Shown: one piece after another, positions 8,301 through 16,088 of the stretch | Layout: every line of letters starts with the position of its first letter | Numbering within the stretch: position 1 is the stretch's first letter | From: a virus | IMG/VR virus record: IMGVR_UViG_3300036823_000134 | Coordinates: 1 to 52,176 of that record | Direction: 5' to 3' (one strand) | DNA length: 52,176 bases | Made by a program: the position numbers and the translations under genes | The notes under the pieces: generated by a model | The model's database searches: none | Told to the model about the DNA's origin: nothing | Seen by the model: the letters and a program-made list of their open reading frames with translations, nothing else

Positions 8301-9476
8301 GGAGGGGTTGGAAGCGTTGAGGGGTTTGGAAACGCTTCGGCTACTGGTAGCAACATCATATCCCCAGGTGGACTCCCAGATGCTGCTCGATTCGGAAACG
8401 GAACTGTTGCAAACCTTGCTGAAGCTCAGCCGGTCGGTATCACGTCACAGGAAACCGTCGGCGCCTCGACGGTTGTGGCGGGGAGTATTGGAATACTTAC
8501 GACAGGTTTGGCAGAACCTGAAACTGTAGGTATGCCTACGGTCGTAGTAGGCCTGGCTACTATAGATCTTGCGGGAGTTGTATCTAGGGAACAACTGGGT
8601 AACACCAGCCTCACGACAAGTATTACATCCAGTGTTAATACAATTCCTACTAGTGCAGAAGTGGGAACGCCAAATGTCTCTGCAAATGTTTCAATCTCCC
8701 CTACCGGAGGACCTTCTTCCGGAGAGGCATTCGGATCTGCCTCTCTGGATGCTGCAGTGGCAGCAGTGGCAGGAAGCGTTACGAGCGAACAAGCGACAGG
8801 CACGCCGCAGGTCGGATCAAACATACGGTTCACCGTTCCAAGCAATGTTGGACCATTCGAGAGCGTGGGCACGCCTAGTGTCAGCATTGGCGCCGTTACG
8901 ATCATTCCAGCTGGGATTAGATCTGAAAATCGTTTCGGTGTCTCATCTGCAACCCCTAGCAGTGTATCCGTTCAGTTGGTCGGAATCACCAGTGATGCAG
9001 CCACTGGCGCCGTCTCGGTCGCAGTACTCGGAGTACTTATCCAACCAGTTGGCATTGTTTCCGAAGAGCATACTGGAAATTCCCGTACAATCCCGGGTAG
9101 CCTCACGATTGCCACTAACGGTATCGATTCAGGCGAGGGATTCTCTGTCACCGACGTTGAACTCACTAGATCAACCCCTGTTGAATCTGTGCCGTCGGGA
9201 GAGCAGCTGGGTAATGTAACCCTAGGCCGTGTGGGTTCTGCTAGTAGTATTAGTTCCGCTGAAGCGTTTGGCATTCCAGCTGTTCATACAGGAGCGGCAT
9301 TCATTGTACCTCCGGGTATATCTTCGTCGATACAGGTAGGGTCCAGCCGCATAAGTTTGGCTATTTCATTCGTGCGCGTCGAAGCTGATGGTGCAGTAGT
9401 CTTGTTCGGTGCAGATATGGGTGAGTTGTTCTATAATGCTGTACCTGTCCTGCTCTGGGAAGGTGAACCAGAATGA
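5373..9476 (+). CDS. Large virion protein with N,N-dimethylformamidase-beta-like domain and C-terminal repeats
   Basis: 1367 residues. Residues 1-220 are beta-rich. From about 237 (ENSLPGTDNGNYFLGI) to about 770 the sequence resembles the large domain of N,N-dimethylformamidase beta subunit-like proteins: SGYTDKCTYQAGDTVNF, VEIYRRGFYSRQ, WTIPSDTPSGLYYVVYRR, and a GGHHEYV segment near 507. About 790-1320 is an array of roughly 18 diverged repeats of 25-32 residues, with consensus I-x-P-x-G-I-x-S-x-E-x-F-G. It could be a fibre or glycan-binding head appendage. The GTG start has GAGG 7 nt upstream. It lies among head genes and not with the tail fibres. Enzymatic activity is unproven. Confidence 0.7.
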   Translation: MVAIDWVVPWDYVQGVDTFPKTVSIPSALVGHKLFFLAAGFAIADASSFTRLDAYPGHGNQDVGISELVAAGGETSVTFSLNGSGASCSGVIFSVGSGTSFVAFSNNDGGATVDVTTDFQITPTTDLTATGDSILLSVASVSSASAFSTANRLRQHGPYARILREGGNQSFSSEKLIFQCAIADVNATTSYPRSLAAGHWRATTDWLASGDCFITQALLTDTSGVPTVSVAPNAIVEENSLPGTDNGNYFLGIAGTSPNVSGYTDKCTYQAGDTVNFQVFTEDTGTGQVEIYRRGFYSRQSFGARSVLGNQDGYLTVTPTVQPAPTFDSTTGMNSCAWTTNASWTIPSDTPSGLYYVVYRRTDMTAAASGHFIVRPSSFADKFVYLISDATHQMYNLWSDPGDFGPRDIGGVYSTNSHDVYQAGTDLAFSQFTNRGYQVSFDRPYTTQSNNDTTYINDVCVGQICFFEAQGYDIVYASDMDCMTDEHVFDDAKAIIFGGHHEYVHEKMYNAYRNAQANGVDFADLSSNTALWRIGFDPADTSFRNPFCYKDTGTITTGAGFTGDGFTPAGVLDTDWTGTWRDSRSLNPDIRRENELFGQIFVASGPALQVAQIDQAFQNSPVWRNSSDILALGPSATYSSTTNMEGFELESRDGSLGEPTNIVDLWRHLYTGLHFLTNDDGSTYNDIGDLELGWTLHRVDSTEANGIPAPFVFNGGAWRCTWSLTLWQSGRPSGSVTDLNMQNAFLSIFNDIGMVPVTLQSMKPGEDPDVTDPSIGAPGPGRADVAKAYGLSVPDQTINAVGISSSESFENVTVASGSTSLTPRGVISDERFGTGTLTTSVTVPPVGIVSSGSVGNATCTSVVFVETQGIPSAAALGSQGTALSTSVTPPGLNFSGYPGAAEVVPIISSTSVSTGELVSSADSVFGVNTISPAGVKSSEEFGASQTTTQSFIQPSGSTSSEQTGSPTRSTTTGILPGGVGSVEGFGNASATGSNIISPGGLPDAARFGNGTVANLAEAQPVGITSQETVGASTVVAGSIGILTTGLAEPETVGMPTVVVGLATIDLAGVVSREQLGNTSLTTSITSSVNTIPTSAEVGTPNVSANVSISPTGGPSSGEAFGSASLDAAVAAVAGSVTSEQATGTPQVGSNIRFTVPSNVGPFESVGTPSVSIGAVTIIPAGIRSENRFGVSSATPSSVSVQLVGITSDAATGAVSVAVLGVLIQPVGIVSEEHTGNSRTIPGSLTIATNGIDSGEGFSVTDVELTRSTPVESVPSGEQLGNVTLGRVGSASSISSAEAFGIPAVHTGAAFIVPPGISSSIQVGSSRISLAISFVRVEADGAVVLFGADMGELFYNAVPVLLWEGEPE
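9227..9240 (+). repeat. Dispersed 14-mer, copy 3 (CCGTGTGGGTTCTG)
   Basis: One mismatch to the consensus (T to C at position 12). It lies near the 3' end of the large virion gene, where it is read as GRVGS. Confidence 0.75.
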
Positions 9477-9799
9477 AGCAGATAGTAATGCCTGCAATCT
9501 CACAGCAGTACATTCGAGCACGTGTGCGAGCGTTTGATGTCGATGGTAATGAAACAGACCCCACGAATGCAACTGCGACGTGGGCGTTTACTGTTGACAA
9601 CAGTGAAGTGCAGGTTAGTGACTGGCAAGCAGGTGACTGGGAAACCGGAACCGATGCTAATGGGAAGCCGCAGTACTACGCACGGTACTTGCAGGAAGCC
9701 AATGTCTTCACCGCAGGAGTGCAGTATGCTATGTGGTTGAAGGTTGATGGAGTTACTGAGGCGCCAGTGATGCTACTGGGTAACCTCAACGTAGTGTAA
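9473..9799 (+). CDS. Small beta-rich structural protein, unknown
   Basis: 108 residues. The start overlaps the preceding gene by ATGA. The sequence (RARVRAFDVDGNETDPTNAT, TWAFTVDNSEVQV, WLKVDGVTEAPVMLLG) looks like one or two immunoglobulin-like or fibronectin-like beta sandwiches. It may be an accessory or chaperone of the large upstream protein. Family not identified. Confidence 0.65.
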   Translation: MKQIVMPAISQQYIRARVRAFDVDGNETDPTNATATWAFTVDNSEVQVSDWQAGDWETGTDANGKPQYYARYLQEANVFTAGVQYAMWLKVDGVTEAPVMLLGNLNVV

Positions 9800-9817
9800 C
9801 CGGTATATACTAATACG

Positions 9818-9847
9818 TTGTTTCCCAAGTTGACCATATAGTATACT
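9818..9847 (+). promoter_or_regulatory. Sigma70-type promoter for the capsid operon
   Basis: TTGTTT (9818-9823), an 18-bp spacer and TATACT (9842-9847) lie in the only gap between 9473 and 15932, just before the protease-capsid genes. GGGAGGAGG at 9852-9860 then serves the ATG at 9868. An internal promoter here would raise capsid expression. No experimental support. Confidence 0.5.
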
Positions 9848-9867
9848 AGTAGGGAGGAGGTTCCTGA

Positions 9868-10896
9868 ATGGCTACGATGTCCTTCCTGGTCGATATGGCC
9901 AAGGTACAGCTCAACGAATCCGGGCCCACCTGGATTCAGGGTTTCCCACTGGGCACGTGGCATCACCCAGCGCACGGCGAGATCAAGATCACTCCCGAGC
10001 GTGTCAAGCGGTTCGCCGAGGGTGTTGCGAACCGCGTACGTGGTCAGGATCTGAACATTGATTACGACCACCAGACGGGTGAAGCTGCAGGTTGGGTTCG
10101 TGCAGCAGAAGACCGTGGCAACGATGGCCTCTGGCTCAACGTTGATTTCACGCCGACTGCACGCCAGCAGTTGTCCGAGAAGAAGTACCGATACTTCAGT
10201 CCGGAGTATCAGGATGAATGGGAAAGCCCCGTCAGTAAGCAGAAGTTCACTGACGTACTGTTCGGTGGTGCTCTCACCAATCGGCCGTTCCTCAAGGGGA
10301 TCGTGCCGATCAACCTGTCCGAGGCATTCGCCGAGGCGTTGAAGGGAGATCCAGTGGGACAACCGCCCACGCCGCCGACGCCCCCAGCGCCGACGCCTCC
10401 GACGAATACTCCGCCAGCTCCGGCACCTGTCATGCTGACTGAAGATCAGTTGAAGGAAATGCCCTTCATCAAGACGCTCATGGAGCAGAACAAGACGCTG
10501 ACTGACACGGTCAAGACGTTGGGTGAAGCTCACAAGCTGAGCGAGGCCAAGTCGCAGTTGAGTACTCTCAACCAGCCGACCAACGGTCACGCTCTGTCGA
10601 GTGCTGTACTTGATCAGGCAGCTGTTATGCTAGCAGATCCAAGCAAGGCAGCTTTGGGCATCACGACGATCTTGCAGGCTGTCAGGGACGGTAACGCTCT
10701 AGTTCCTGTAGGTGAGACTGGTGGTCAGCGTACGCGCCACGAAGATCCTGATGCGATCAAGCAGTTCATGGAACTGGTAACCAAGTACCAGACGGACCAC
10801 AAGTGCGACTACGCTATGGCTGCAGCGGCAGTCCAGCGTGAGAACGTACAACTGGCCGAGCGGTACTCCAACGCAGTCATGGCGAAGGAGAACTGA
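9868..10896 (+). CDS. Mu-like I protease / scaffold protein
   Basis: 342 residues. The N-terminal half matches Mu-like prophage I proteins (peptidase U35 group): GTWHHPAHGEIKITPE, then DLNIDYDHQTG, AAGWV, DGLWLNVDFTP, KKYRYFSPEY and LTNRPFLKG. After a Pro-rich linker near 170-190 comes a helical, charged C-terminal part (about 195-340), typical of a fused scaffolding domain. It would guide capsid assembly and then be cleaved. It is followed by the cement and major capsid genes, as in other phages of this type. Confidence 0.85.
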   Translation: MATMSFLVDMAKVQLNESGPTWIQGFPLGTWHHPAHGEIKITPERVKRFAEGVANRVRGQDLNIDYDHQTGEAAGWVRAAEDRGNDGLWLNVDFTPTARQQLSEKKYRYFSPEYQDEWESPVSKQKFTDVLFGGALTNRPFLKGIVPINLSEAFAEALKGDPVGQPPTPPTPPAPTPPTNTPPAPAPVMLTEDQLKEMPFIKTLMEQNKTLTDTVKTLGEAHKLSEAKSQLSTLNQPTNGHALSSAVLDQAAVMLADPSKAALGITTILQAVRDGNALVPVGETGGQRTRHEDPDAIKQFMELVTKYQTDHKCDYAMAAAAVQRENVQLAERYSNAVMAKEN

Positions 10897-10897
10897 C

Positions 10898-11359
10898 ATG
10901 GCCGGTCCGAACATGATTCTGGACAAGGGCTTTTACCTTGACCCTGCGTCGACTGCGGTCAACTTCGGTTGCGCTGCAGTATTCGCTTCAGTGTCAGGTG
11001 GTAACTCTGGTGTTCTGGGTGACACTGTAAAGTCCGCTGCGACGAGCGACGGTGCAAACTTCGTTGTCGGCATATATCAGGAAACTCTGGATGCTGTGAA
11101 GGTTAGTACTGGCAAGGCCACAGCCAGCGTTCGCGTGATGGGGATTTCCCGAGCTGTATCTGATGGTGCTGCAGCTATTACGGTAGGTCAGTCGATCGTA
11201 CTGTCGGCTGCGACTGCCGGTCAATTCAAGGGCGCCGCTACTGCAGTTGGTAACCAGAGGATGGTTGGCGTCGCAATGAGTCCGGCTGCTGCTACGGCGG
11301 GAGCGGTCTTCGACTTGCTCCTGACGCCAGGTGGACAGCTCAACACGGCAGCTAGCTGA
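10898..11359 (+). CDS. Capsid cement / decoration protein (DUF2190-like)
   Basis: 153 residues, beginning MAGPNMILDKGFYLDPA. It is Gly-, Ala- and Val-rich with the pattern of DUF2190-type decoration proteins (GVLGDTVKSAATSDG, ASVRVMGISRAVSDG, GQSIVLSAATAGQFKGA, GVAMSPAAATAG). The ATG at 10898 lies 2 nt after the protease stop. An upstream start at 10838 in the same frame is rejected, since it would overlap the protease C-terminus. It probably caps or stabilises the capsid shell. Confidence 0.75.
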   Translation: MAGPNMILDKGFYLDPASTAVNFGCAAVFASVSGGNSGVLGDTVKSAATSDGANFVVGIYQETLDAVKVSTGKATASVRVMGISRAVSDGAAAITVGQSIVLSAATAGQFKGAATAVGNQRMVGVAMSPAAATAGAVFDLLLTPGGQLNTAAS

Positions 11360-11376
11360 CAAGGAGGAGGTGAAGC

Positions 11377-12369
11377 ATGGCGGTTTACAGTCCTTCGGGA
11401 TCTGGGCAGGTCCACATTGATATTCTGCTTACGCAGATTTCGATGCAGTTCCCGTTGAACCGGAACTACGTGGGTCCCAACCTCTTCCCGCAGGTGACGG
11501 TCCAGAAGCAGTCGGACAAGTACGGCATCTTCGATCGTGAGAACTTCAAGCTCGAGGCGCACGACGTCCGTGCTCCTGGTGATATCGCGAACGAGATTCC
11601 TGGTCTGCGGTTCTCCACAGACACGTACTACTGCAACGAGCACGCTCTGCAGATCGCGATCACGGATGAGGAGCGGACTAACGTCGATGCTCCCCTCCAG
11701 CCCGACATTGACGGTACCACTTTGGTGACTGACCGCATCATGTTGGGTCGCGAGAAGAAGATGCATGACTTGGCAACCACAATCGGTAACTATGCATCGG
11801 GCATGTCTGCTAACTACGCGAGTTCGTCTACTTCGCAGTGGAACGACTACGTGAATTCCAACCCCATCCAGGACTTCCGTACGGCGTGCCGTGCTGTTAA
11901 TGCTAACATCTTCATGGATCCTAACCTGGCGATCATTCCCTACCAGGTCATGTCGTTCCTGGAGGATCACCCGGACTTCATCGAGCGCATCAAGTACTCG
12001 GAGAGGGGAGTCATTACGGAAGAGATCATTGCCACAGTGATCAACATCTCCAATATCAAGGTGCCTTCGGTCGGCTTCTCCAGTGCTGGTACGGGTGTTC
12101 CTGTCACCACGTCGTCTGTTGGTTACATGTGGGGCAAGGATGTCATCATCGCATATGTCCCACCATCGGCAGGTCTCCGTCAGATTAGCTTCGGCTACGA
12201 ATTCGTGTGGCCGATCGGCGGCACGCAGCAGCTCGTGGATCGCTGGCGTGAAGAGCAGCGTGTGTCTGACCTCGTCCGGGTTAGGCGACGCTACGACCTG
12301 AAGCTGACTGGCGGCGAAACTGCCAATCAGCAGCTGGTTGGCTTTCTCTACAAGGCAGCGATCGCGTAG
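11377..12369 (+). CDS. Major capsid protein
   Basis: 330 residues of HK97-like type, placed right after protease and cement. Features include VHIDILLTQISMQFPLNRN, a YVGPNLFPQVTVQKQSDKYG segment, repeated charged helices in the middle (TDRIMLGREKKMHDLATTI) and a conserved end with FGYEFVWPIGGTQQLVDRWR. A strong AAGGAGGAGG ribosome site lies 5-14 nt before ATG, suiting a very abundant protein. Codon use is clean and biased, as expected for high expression. Confidence 0.85.
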   Translation: MAVYSPSGSGQVHIDILLTQISMQFPLNRNYVGPNLFPQVTVQKQSDKYGIFDRENFKLEAHDVRAPGDIANEIPGLRFSTDTYYCNEHALQIAITDEERTNVDAPLQPDIDGTTLVTDRIMLGREKKMHDLATTIGNYASGMSANYASSSTSQWNDYVNSNPIQDFRTACRAVNANIFMDPNLAIIPYQVMSFLEDHPDFIERIKYSERGVITEEIIATVINISNIKVPSVGFSSAGTGVPVTTSSVGYMWGKDVIIAYVPPSAGLRQISFGYEFVWPIGGTQQLVDRWREEQRVSDLVRVRRRYDLKLTGGETANQQLVGFLYKAAIA

Positions 12370-12569
12370 TGGCAAGTGGTGACATCGCTTATAGTCAGAG
12401 CGGTCTGAATGTCGTCAGTAATGGAACGAGTGGTAATACGCTGACTACGACGTTAAGCAATGGTACCGCGCAGAATGTTACAGTTGTATCTGTTCATTCT
12501 GTCCCTACCGATTCGACGTTTCATCAGGCTGGAGATCCTACGTACACGGTAACGATTACGGAGGACTAA
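12369..12569 (+). CDS. Small beta-rich head protein, unknown
   Basis: 66 residues, rich in Ser, Thr, Gly and Val, with no recognised family. The GTG at 12369 overlaps the capsid TAG by one base and its TAA overlaps the following ATG. It may be a minor decoration protein. Coding is supported by the overlap chain. Confidence 0.65.
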   Translation: MASGDIAYSQSGLNVVSNGTSGNTLTTTLSNGTAQNVTVVSVHSVPTDSTFHQAGDPTYTVTITED

Positions 12570-12760
12570 TGGCAGGCAAGCTCAAGGGTGGACAGTTCGT
12601 CTCTAAGACTGTTGCTAATGCTGCTCTTGCGAAGTTGTCGGGCAGTCCTGCAGCTGCAGTTCCTACGGGCAAGGGCGGGAAGAAGCGCAAGAGGCGCGGC
12701 TCGCCAATGGCTGGCAAGAGCGGCGCAGGCGTTGCAGCAATGAAGAACCCAGGTTACTGA
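12569..12760 (+). CDS. Small basic protein, unknown
   Basis: 63 residues. The middle is strongly basic (GKGGKKRKRRGSP), which suggests nucleic acid binding or interior head location. It overlaps the previous stop (TAATG). No family recognised. Confidence 0.6.
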   Translation: MAGKLKGGQFVSKTVANAALAKLSGSPAAAVPTGKGGKKRKRRGSPMAGKSGAGVAAMKNPGY

Positions 12761-12761
12761 T

Positions 12762-13010
12762 ATGTCCAATGCTTACCGAGTTGCAGCGGGGAACTACGTT
12801 TTGTATCTTCCGGCGCACAACTCGGTAAGCAACCCTAACGACACATTCGACGTGCGTTGGCGTTCGGCTTACGTCGTTTCGGTAACCGATCAGAGCAATC
12901 TTGTCCTTGCAGTTCACAGATCTGACGGCAGTTTCGTAAACCTTAACGCTGGAGAAGCTGTTCCGAAACGAACAGCACATGGACAGACAAACGTTTGGAG
13001 GCCTTACTAA
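12762..13010 (+). CDS. Small head-region protein, unknown
   Basis: 82 residues, beginning MSNAYRVAAGNYVLYLPAHN. Predicted mixed beta fold, no transmembrane segment, no family recognised. It starts 1 nt after the previous stop and ends in a TAATG overlap. Confidence 0.6.
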   Translation: MSNAYRVAAGNYVLYLPAHNSVSNPNDTFDVRWRSAYVVSVTDQSNLVLAVHRSDGSFVNLNAGEAVPKRTAHGQTNVWRPY

Positions 13011-13252
13011 TGGCTAACCAGTACGTAGCCAATACGCTTGTCGGCATCGATGTGCCTGCTGATGACGTCGACAGCGGTTTCAAGACTGCCTGGTACGAAA
13101 AGGGTGAGGTCATCGAGGCGCCTCACGCTAGTGCTATGAAGGAAGAAACACTGCGAACTATGATCAACGACGGTTCAGTGCTCGTGCAGAACATTCGTAA
13201 TCAGCCGGCCGAAGCTCCTGCGCCCAATGACCCGCCGAAGGACAGCAAGTGA
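13010..13252 (+). CDS. Small acidic head-region protein, unknown
   Basis: 80 residues from ATG 13010. A longer in-frame start at 12995 has no ribosome site and would overlap the previous gene. The C-terminus is Pro- and Ala-rich and probably disordered (about 65-80). Overlaps the next start by GTGA. Function unknown. Confidence 0.65.
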   Translation: MANQYVANTLVGIDVPADDVDSGFKTAWYEKGEVIEAPHASAMKEETLRTMINDGSVLVQNIRNQPAEAPAPNDPPKDSK

Positions 13253-13740
13253 GAATCACTCCAGCAGATGTGCAAGCTTGGTGCGAACCCACCAAGCTGC
13301 CTATCGCTGAGCTGGAGGATGTTCTTGATACACAGGTAGAAGCTCAGGTGATGGGCACGCTCGAAGCAGGCTTCGACGTGTCCCCCTGGGTTGATACTGA
13401 TACTACGCCTCGGATCATTCGTAATGCTATCGCAATGAAGTACGCTTCATTGCTTTATGACAGAACGTATTCTGAGGACAGCGACAGTAGTAATGCCTGG
13501 GCAGCACGTCTTGACATGATGTCAGACGACCTGATATCAGGCATGCTCGATGGCAGTGTAACAATTGATGGATTTGTGAGTGCTGAAGAGCATTCTAATC
13601 CTGAGGCATATCCTACCGATCAATCTTCCACACCTATGCCTGAACGTGACGGCTTTCGGAACGTGCAATGGTCTCCGAATCACATTAGTGGCGATCCTTC
13701 CGCGCAGCCTCCTGCCTTTTCAGTAGGGATGAGGTTCTGA
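13249..13740 (+). CDS. Head-to-tail connector (adaptor-like)
   Basis: 163 residues, mainly helical. The N-terminal RITPADVQAWCEPTKLPIAE and the central RIIRNAIAMKYASLLYDRTYSED are typical of head-completion adaptor proteins of the gp6/gp15 class. The position (after capsid, before the Mu gpG-like protein and tail terminator) agrees. GTG start overlaps the previous stop; its TGA overlaps the next ATG. Confidence 0.65.
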   Translation: MRITPADVQAWCEPTKLPIAELEDVLDTQVEAQVMGTLEAGFDVSPWVDTDTTPRIIRNAIAMKYASLLYDRTYSEDSDSSNAWAARLDMMSDDLISGMLDGSVTIDGFVSAEEHSNPEAYPTDQSSTPMPERDGFRNVQWSPNHISGDPSAQPPAFSVGMRF

Positions 13741-14243
13741 TGGCGATCACAGGCATGGTAGTTGATTACGGTTTTCACCCGAGCCCGCTGATTATGGCAG
13801 GCGAGATGGAGACGTTCGGCCTGAACGTTCGATCGTTCCGCGAACCCCTTACGCGTGCTGTCAAGCAGGTCATGATTCCCTCTATCCAACAGAACTTCAA
13901 CGTCGGTGGTCGTCCTGCATGGCAACCTGTCAGTGATGCTACTGACCAGATCAAGTTCGCTGGCGGCTTCAATGGTGGTCCACTGATCCGCACAGGTACT
14001 CTGAAGCGTAATATGGGCTACCAGAGCATGTGGACAATCGACAAGAGTCAGGCAGCGATTCAGGACTTGCCTGAACGTATTGCATACGGAAGTGTACATC
14101 AAGCAGGCTCTTCATCTGGTTCGGGCAGGGGTTCTAACATTCCTGCCCGACCTTTTGCTACGATCCAGGATGCAGACGAAGAACGCATCGAAGATGTCTT
14201 CGCGACCTGGCTCGCCGAAAGAGCGGCGGCTGTCGGATGGTAG
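13740..14243 (+). CDS. Tail completion / virion morphogenesis protein (Mu gpG-like)
   Basis: 167 residues with the hallmarks of the phage virion morphogenesis family: an RTGTLKRNM segment near 83, then IAYGSVHQAG near 118, and IPARPFATI near 136. The family acts at head-tail joining. It overlaps the adaptor stop (TGATG) and the tail terminator start. Confidence 0.75.
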   Translation: MAITGMVVDYGFHPSPLIMAGEMETFGLNVRSFREPLTRAVKQVMIPSIQQNFNVGGRPAWQPVSDATDQIKFAGGFNGGPLIRTGTLKRNMGYQSMWTIDKSQAAIQDLPERIAYGSVHQAGSSSGSGRGSNIPARPFATIQDADEERIEDVFATWLAERAAAVGW

Positions 14244-14692
14244 ATCTTACAGATAGTCTTGTAGCCCTTTCTGACTTCCTCTTCAACTTGGTGGAAGACA
14301 ATAAGGTGCCACTAGGCATCATTGATACGTTTTATGGCGAGCAAATGAAGTATCCGCATACTCCTGCAGTATCGATCGAGACAGATAATAAGGCGCGCGA
14401 AATCGATGGTGCTCCACGTCGCACGTTGAACACACTTACTGGTTATATCATTGTATATCACAGCCCTGTGTCGGATGTGCAGAAGACGCGTAGGGATGTA
14501 GACTTAATGGCGGAGGCCATTGAGAAGCTGGTCCACGCCGACAGCACGATGGGCGGCTTGGTTATCCATTCGCTGGTAACAGAGATACAGTCAGGCTATC
14601 AGAATAGGCCTGGGACACAGTATCGCTCTAGTCGTCTTACAGTAGTAGCGACTACGCAGTCCCAACTTCCCCTAGCGAGGCGACCAATATGA
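14237..14692 (+). CDS. Tail terminator-like protein
   Basis: 151 residues, between the morphogenesis protein and the tail tube, where the tail terminator (Neck/gpU class) normally lies. The sequence has the alpha/beta pattern of that class (TPAVSIETDNKAREIDG, TGYIIVYHSPVSD, DVDLMAEAIEKLVHAD). The ATG at 14237 overlaps the previous gene by 7 bp. Confidence 0.65.
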   Translation: MVDLTDSLVALSDFLFNLVEDNKVPLGIIDTFYGEQMKYPHTPAVSIETDNKAREIDGAPRRTLNTLTGYIIVYHSPVSDVQKTRRDVDLMAEAIEKLVHADSTMGGLVIHSLVTEIQSGYQNRPGTQYRSSRLTVVATTQSQLPLARRPI

Positions 14693-14994
14693 GCGACGAA
14701 CAACCAGAATGGACGATCGAGATCGACCTGCAAAACGTCCCCGAGGGCATCCCGGTGGAAGTTCATGGTCTGGGTTCCTTCAAGAACGGTGGCACGTACG
14801 GCATTCCTAATGAGATGGTTAATCTGTACAGGTTGGAACGTGCCGAGCGTGATGCAGGAGGCAACGTAGTCAAGGGTCAGAAAGATCCGATGACTACTAT
14901 GAACCATACCGACGGCATCATGATCTATCCGACAGCTGGCGGGCGCCCGGAAAGCCGTGTGGGTTCTGAGAGTGAAGAAGGGGTTGCGCAGTGA
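14689..14994 (+). CDS. Small tail-region protein, unknown
   Basis: 101 residues, acidic, beginning MSDEQPEWTIEIDLQNVPEG. It starts in an ATGA overlap and ends in a GTGA overlap with the tail tube gene. No family recognised. The 14-mer repeat falls in its last codons. Confidence 0.65.
   Translation: MSDEQPEWTIEIDLQNVPEGIPVEVHGLGSFKNGGTYGIPNEMVNLYRLERAERDAGGNVVKGQKDPMTTMNHTDGIMIYPTAGGRPESRVGSESEEGVAQ
14955..14968 (+). repeat. Dispersed 14-mer, copy 4 (CCGTGTGGGTTCTG)
   Basis: Same variant as copy 3, 23 bp before the tail tube start codon, inside the 3' end of the preceding gene (SRVGS). Confidence 0.75.
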
Positions 14995-15932
14995 CTACTC
15001 CAGGCATTGGTGGCTCCGGATTCATTGGCGTTGCCATCGAAACTACGTCAGGCACGTACTCACCTCCGACCAAGTTCTTCCCGATCACGTCCGAGACGTT
15101 GAAGCAGATGCAGGACACCCAGTATCGCACTCCGATTCGGCACATGGTCGACATCCTAGGAGCCGTACAGGGTGACGTACACATTGAAGGCGACATCGTC
15201 ATGGAGGCACTGGTCGATGTCTTCCCGTACTTCCTCGACGTATCTCGTTGCACTCTAGTCAAGACGGGTTCTAGTTCTCCCTTCACCTACACTGCAACAC
15301 CCACAGCGGTTGCGCTTCCGACTAAGACAATGTCGATCACTATTGTCAGGAATGGCATTGTGATGGGCTACGTTGGCTGTTCCGTGTCACAGTGGAAGCT
15401 GGAGATCAACAACGGTATCCTACAGGTTACGTGGTCAATGGTAGGATTCAACGAGGCAACTCAGTCCGTTCCGTCGGACACGTACACCAATGGCGTTCCG
15501 TTCGGCGAGGGTATGTACGATGTCGAACTGCCCACAGGGACGCCTGTGTTTGACTCAGACACGTTTGACTTTACGGTCAATGACAATGGCACGCCAAACT
15601 ATCGCATGCGAAGCGATACTGTTGGAGCTTCGTTCATCAACTGGGGAGAACGACAGGTAACGTTCGACTACACTCGTGACTTTCTGAGTCGTGCTGACTA
15701 CGATGCATACAAGGCGTTGTCTGTCTTCGGCTCTACGTTCAAGGCAACACAGAATGCAAACAACAGTATCGCAGTGACATGTCCTGCATCGATCCGTGAT
15801 ACTCACGAGACCAACCTGGACGGACAGGGTAACCTGATCCGCTCGAAGATCGCCTACAAGTCGATGTGGGACGCAGGAACCTCTCGTCCGTACCAGATTG
15901 TAGTGATTACTACCGAGAATATGGTTCCATGA
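14991..15932 (+). CDS. Major tail (tube) protein
   Basis: 313 residues. The pattern of long-tailed phage tube proteins is visible: an N-terminal GIGGSGFIGVAIETTSGTY, a MEALVDVFPYFLD helix, paired beta strands (KTMSITIVRNGIVMGYVGC then VSQWKLEINNGILQV) and a middle domain ending with DRDF-like DYTRDFLSRADYDAYK. It is the last gene before the chaperones and tape measure, as expected. GTG start with GAAGAAGGGG upstream. Confidence 0.8.
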   Translation: MTTPGIGGSGFIGVAIETTSGTYSPPTKFFPITSETLKQMQDTQYRTPIRHMVDILGAVQGDVHIEGDIVMEALVDVFPYFLDVSRCTLVKTGSSSPFTYTATPTAVALPTKTMSITIVRNGIVMGYVGCSVSQWKLEINNGILQVTWSMVGFNEATQSVPSDTYTNGVPFGEGMYDVELPTGTPVFDSDTFDFTVNDNGTPNYRMRSDTVGASFINWGERQVTFDYTRDFLSRADYDAYKALSVFGSTFKATQNANNSIAVTCPASIRDTHETNLDGQGNLIRSKIAYKSMWDAGTSRPYQIVVITTENMVP

Positions 15933-15933
15933 T

Positions 15934-16044
15934 GTCTATGAGAGTCTAACAACTGAATGATCATGCCCTATAGTTGAGTAGCTGAGCAGTAAGTCCAAGC
16001 GAGCAGACCCAGCGTAGAATCGGTCTATCGCTCAAGTCTACGAG
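15934..16044 (+). repeat. Dispersed ~110-bp element, copy A
   Basis: 111 bp just after the tail tube stop. It shares with copies B (26329-26437) and C (43406-43516, reverse) the start GTCTATGAGAGTCTAACAA, a middle GATCAT and GAGTA/GAGC block, and the end GGTCTATCGCTCAAGTCTA. AGCGTAGA and TCTATCGCT can pair in a nested hairpin near the 3' end. See the findings for the comparison. Confidence 0.7.
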
Positions 16045-16088
16045 ATTAGCTAATCAAGTAATCTTGGAGCCCGCGTCCAAGGAGAGCA

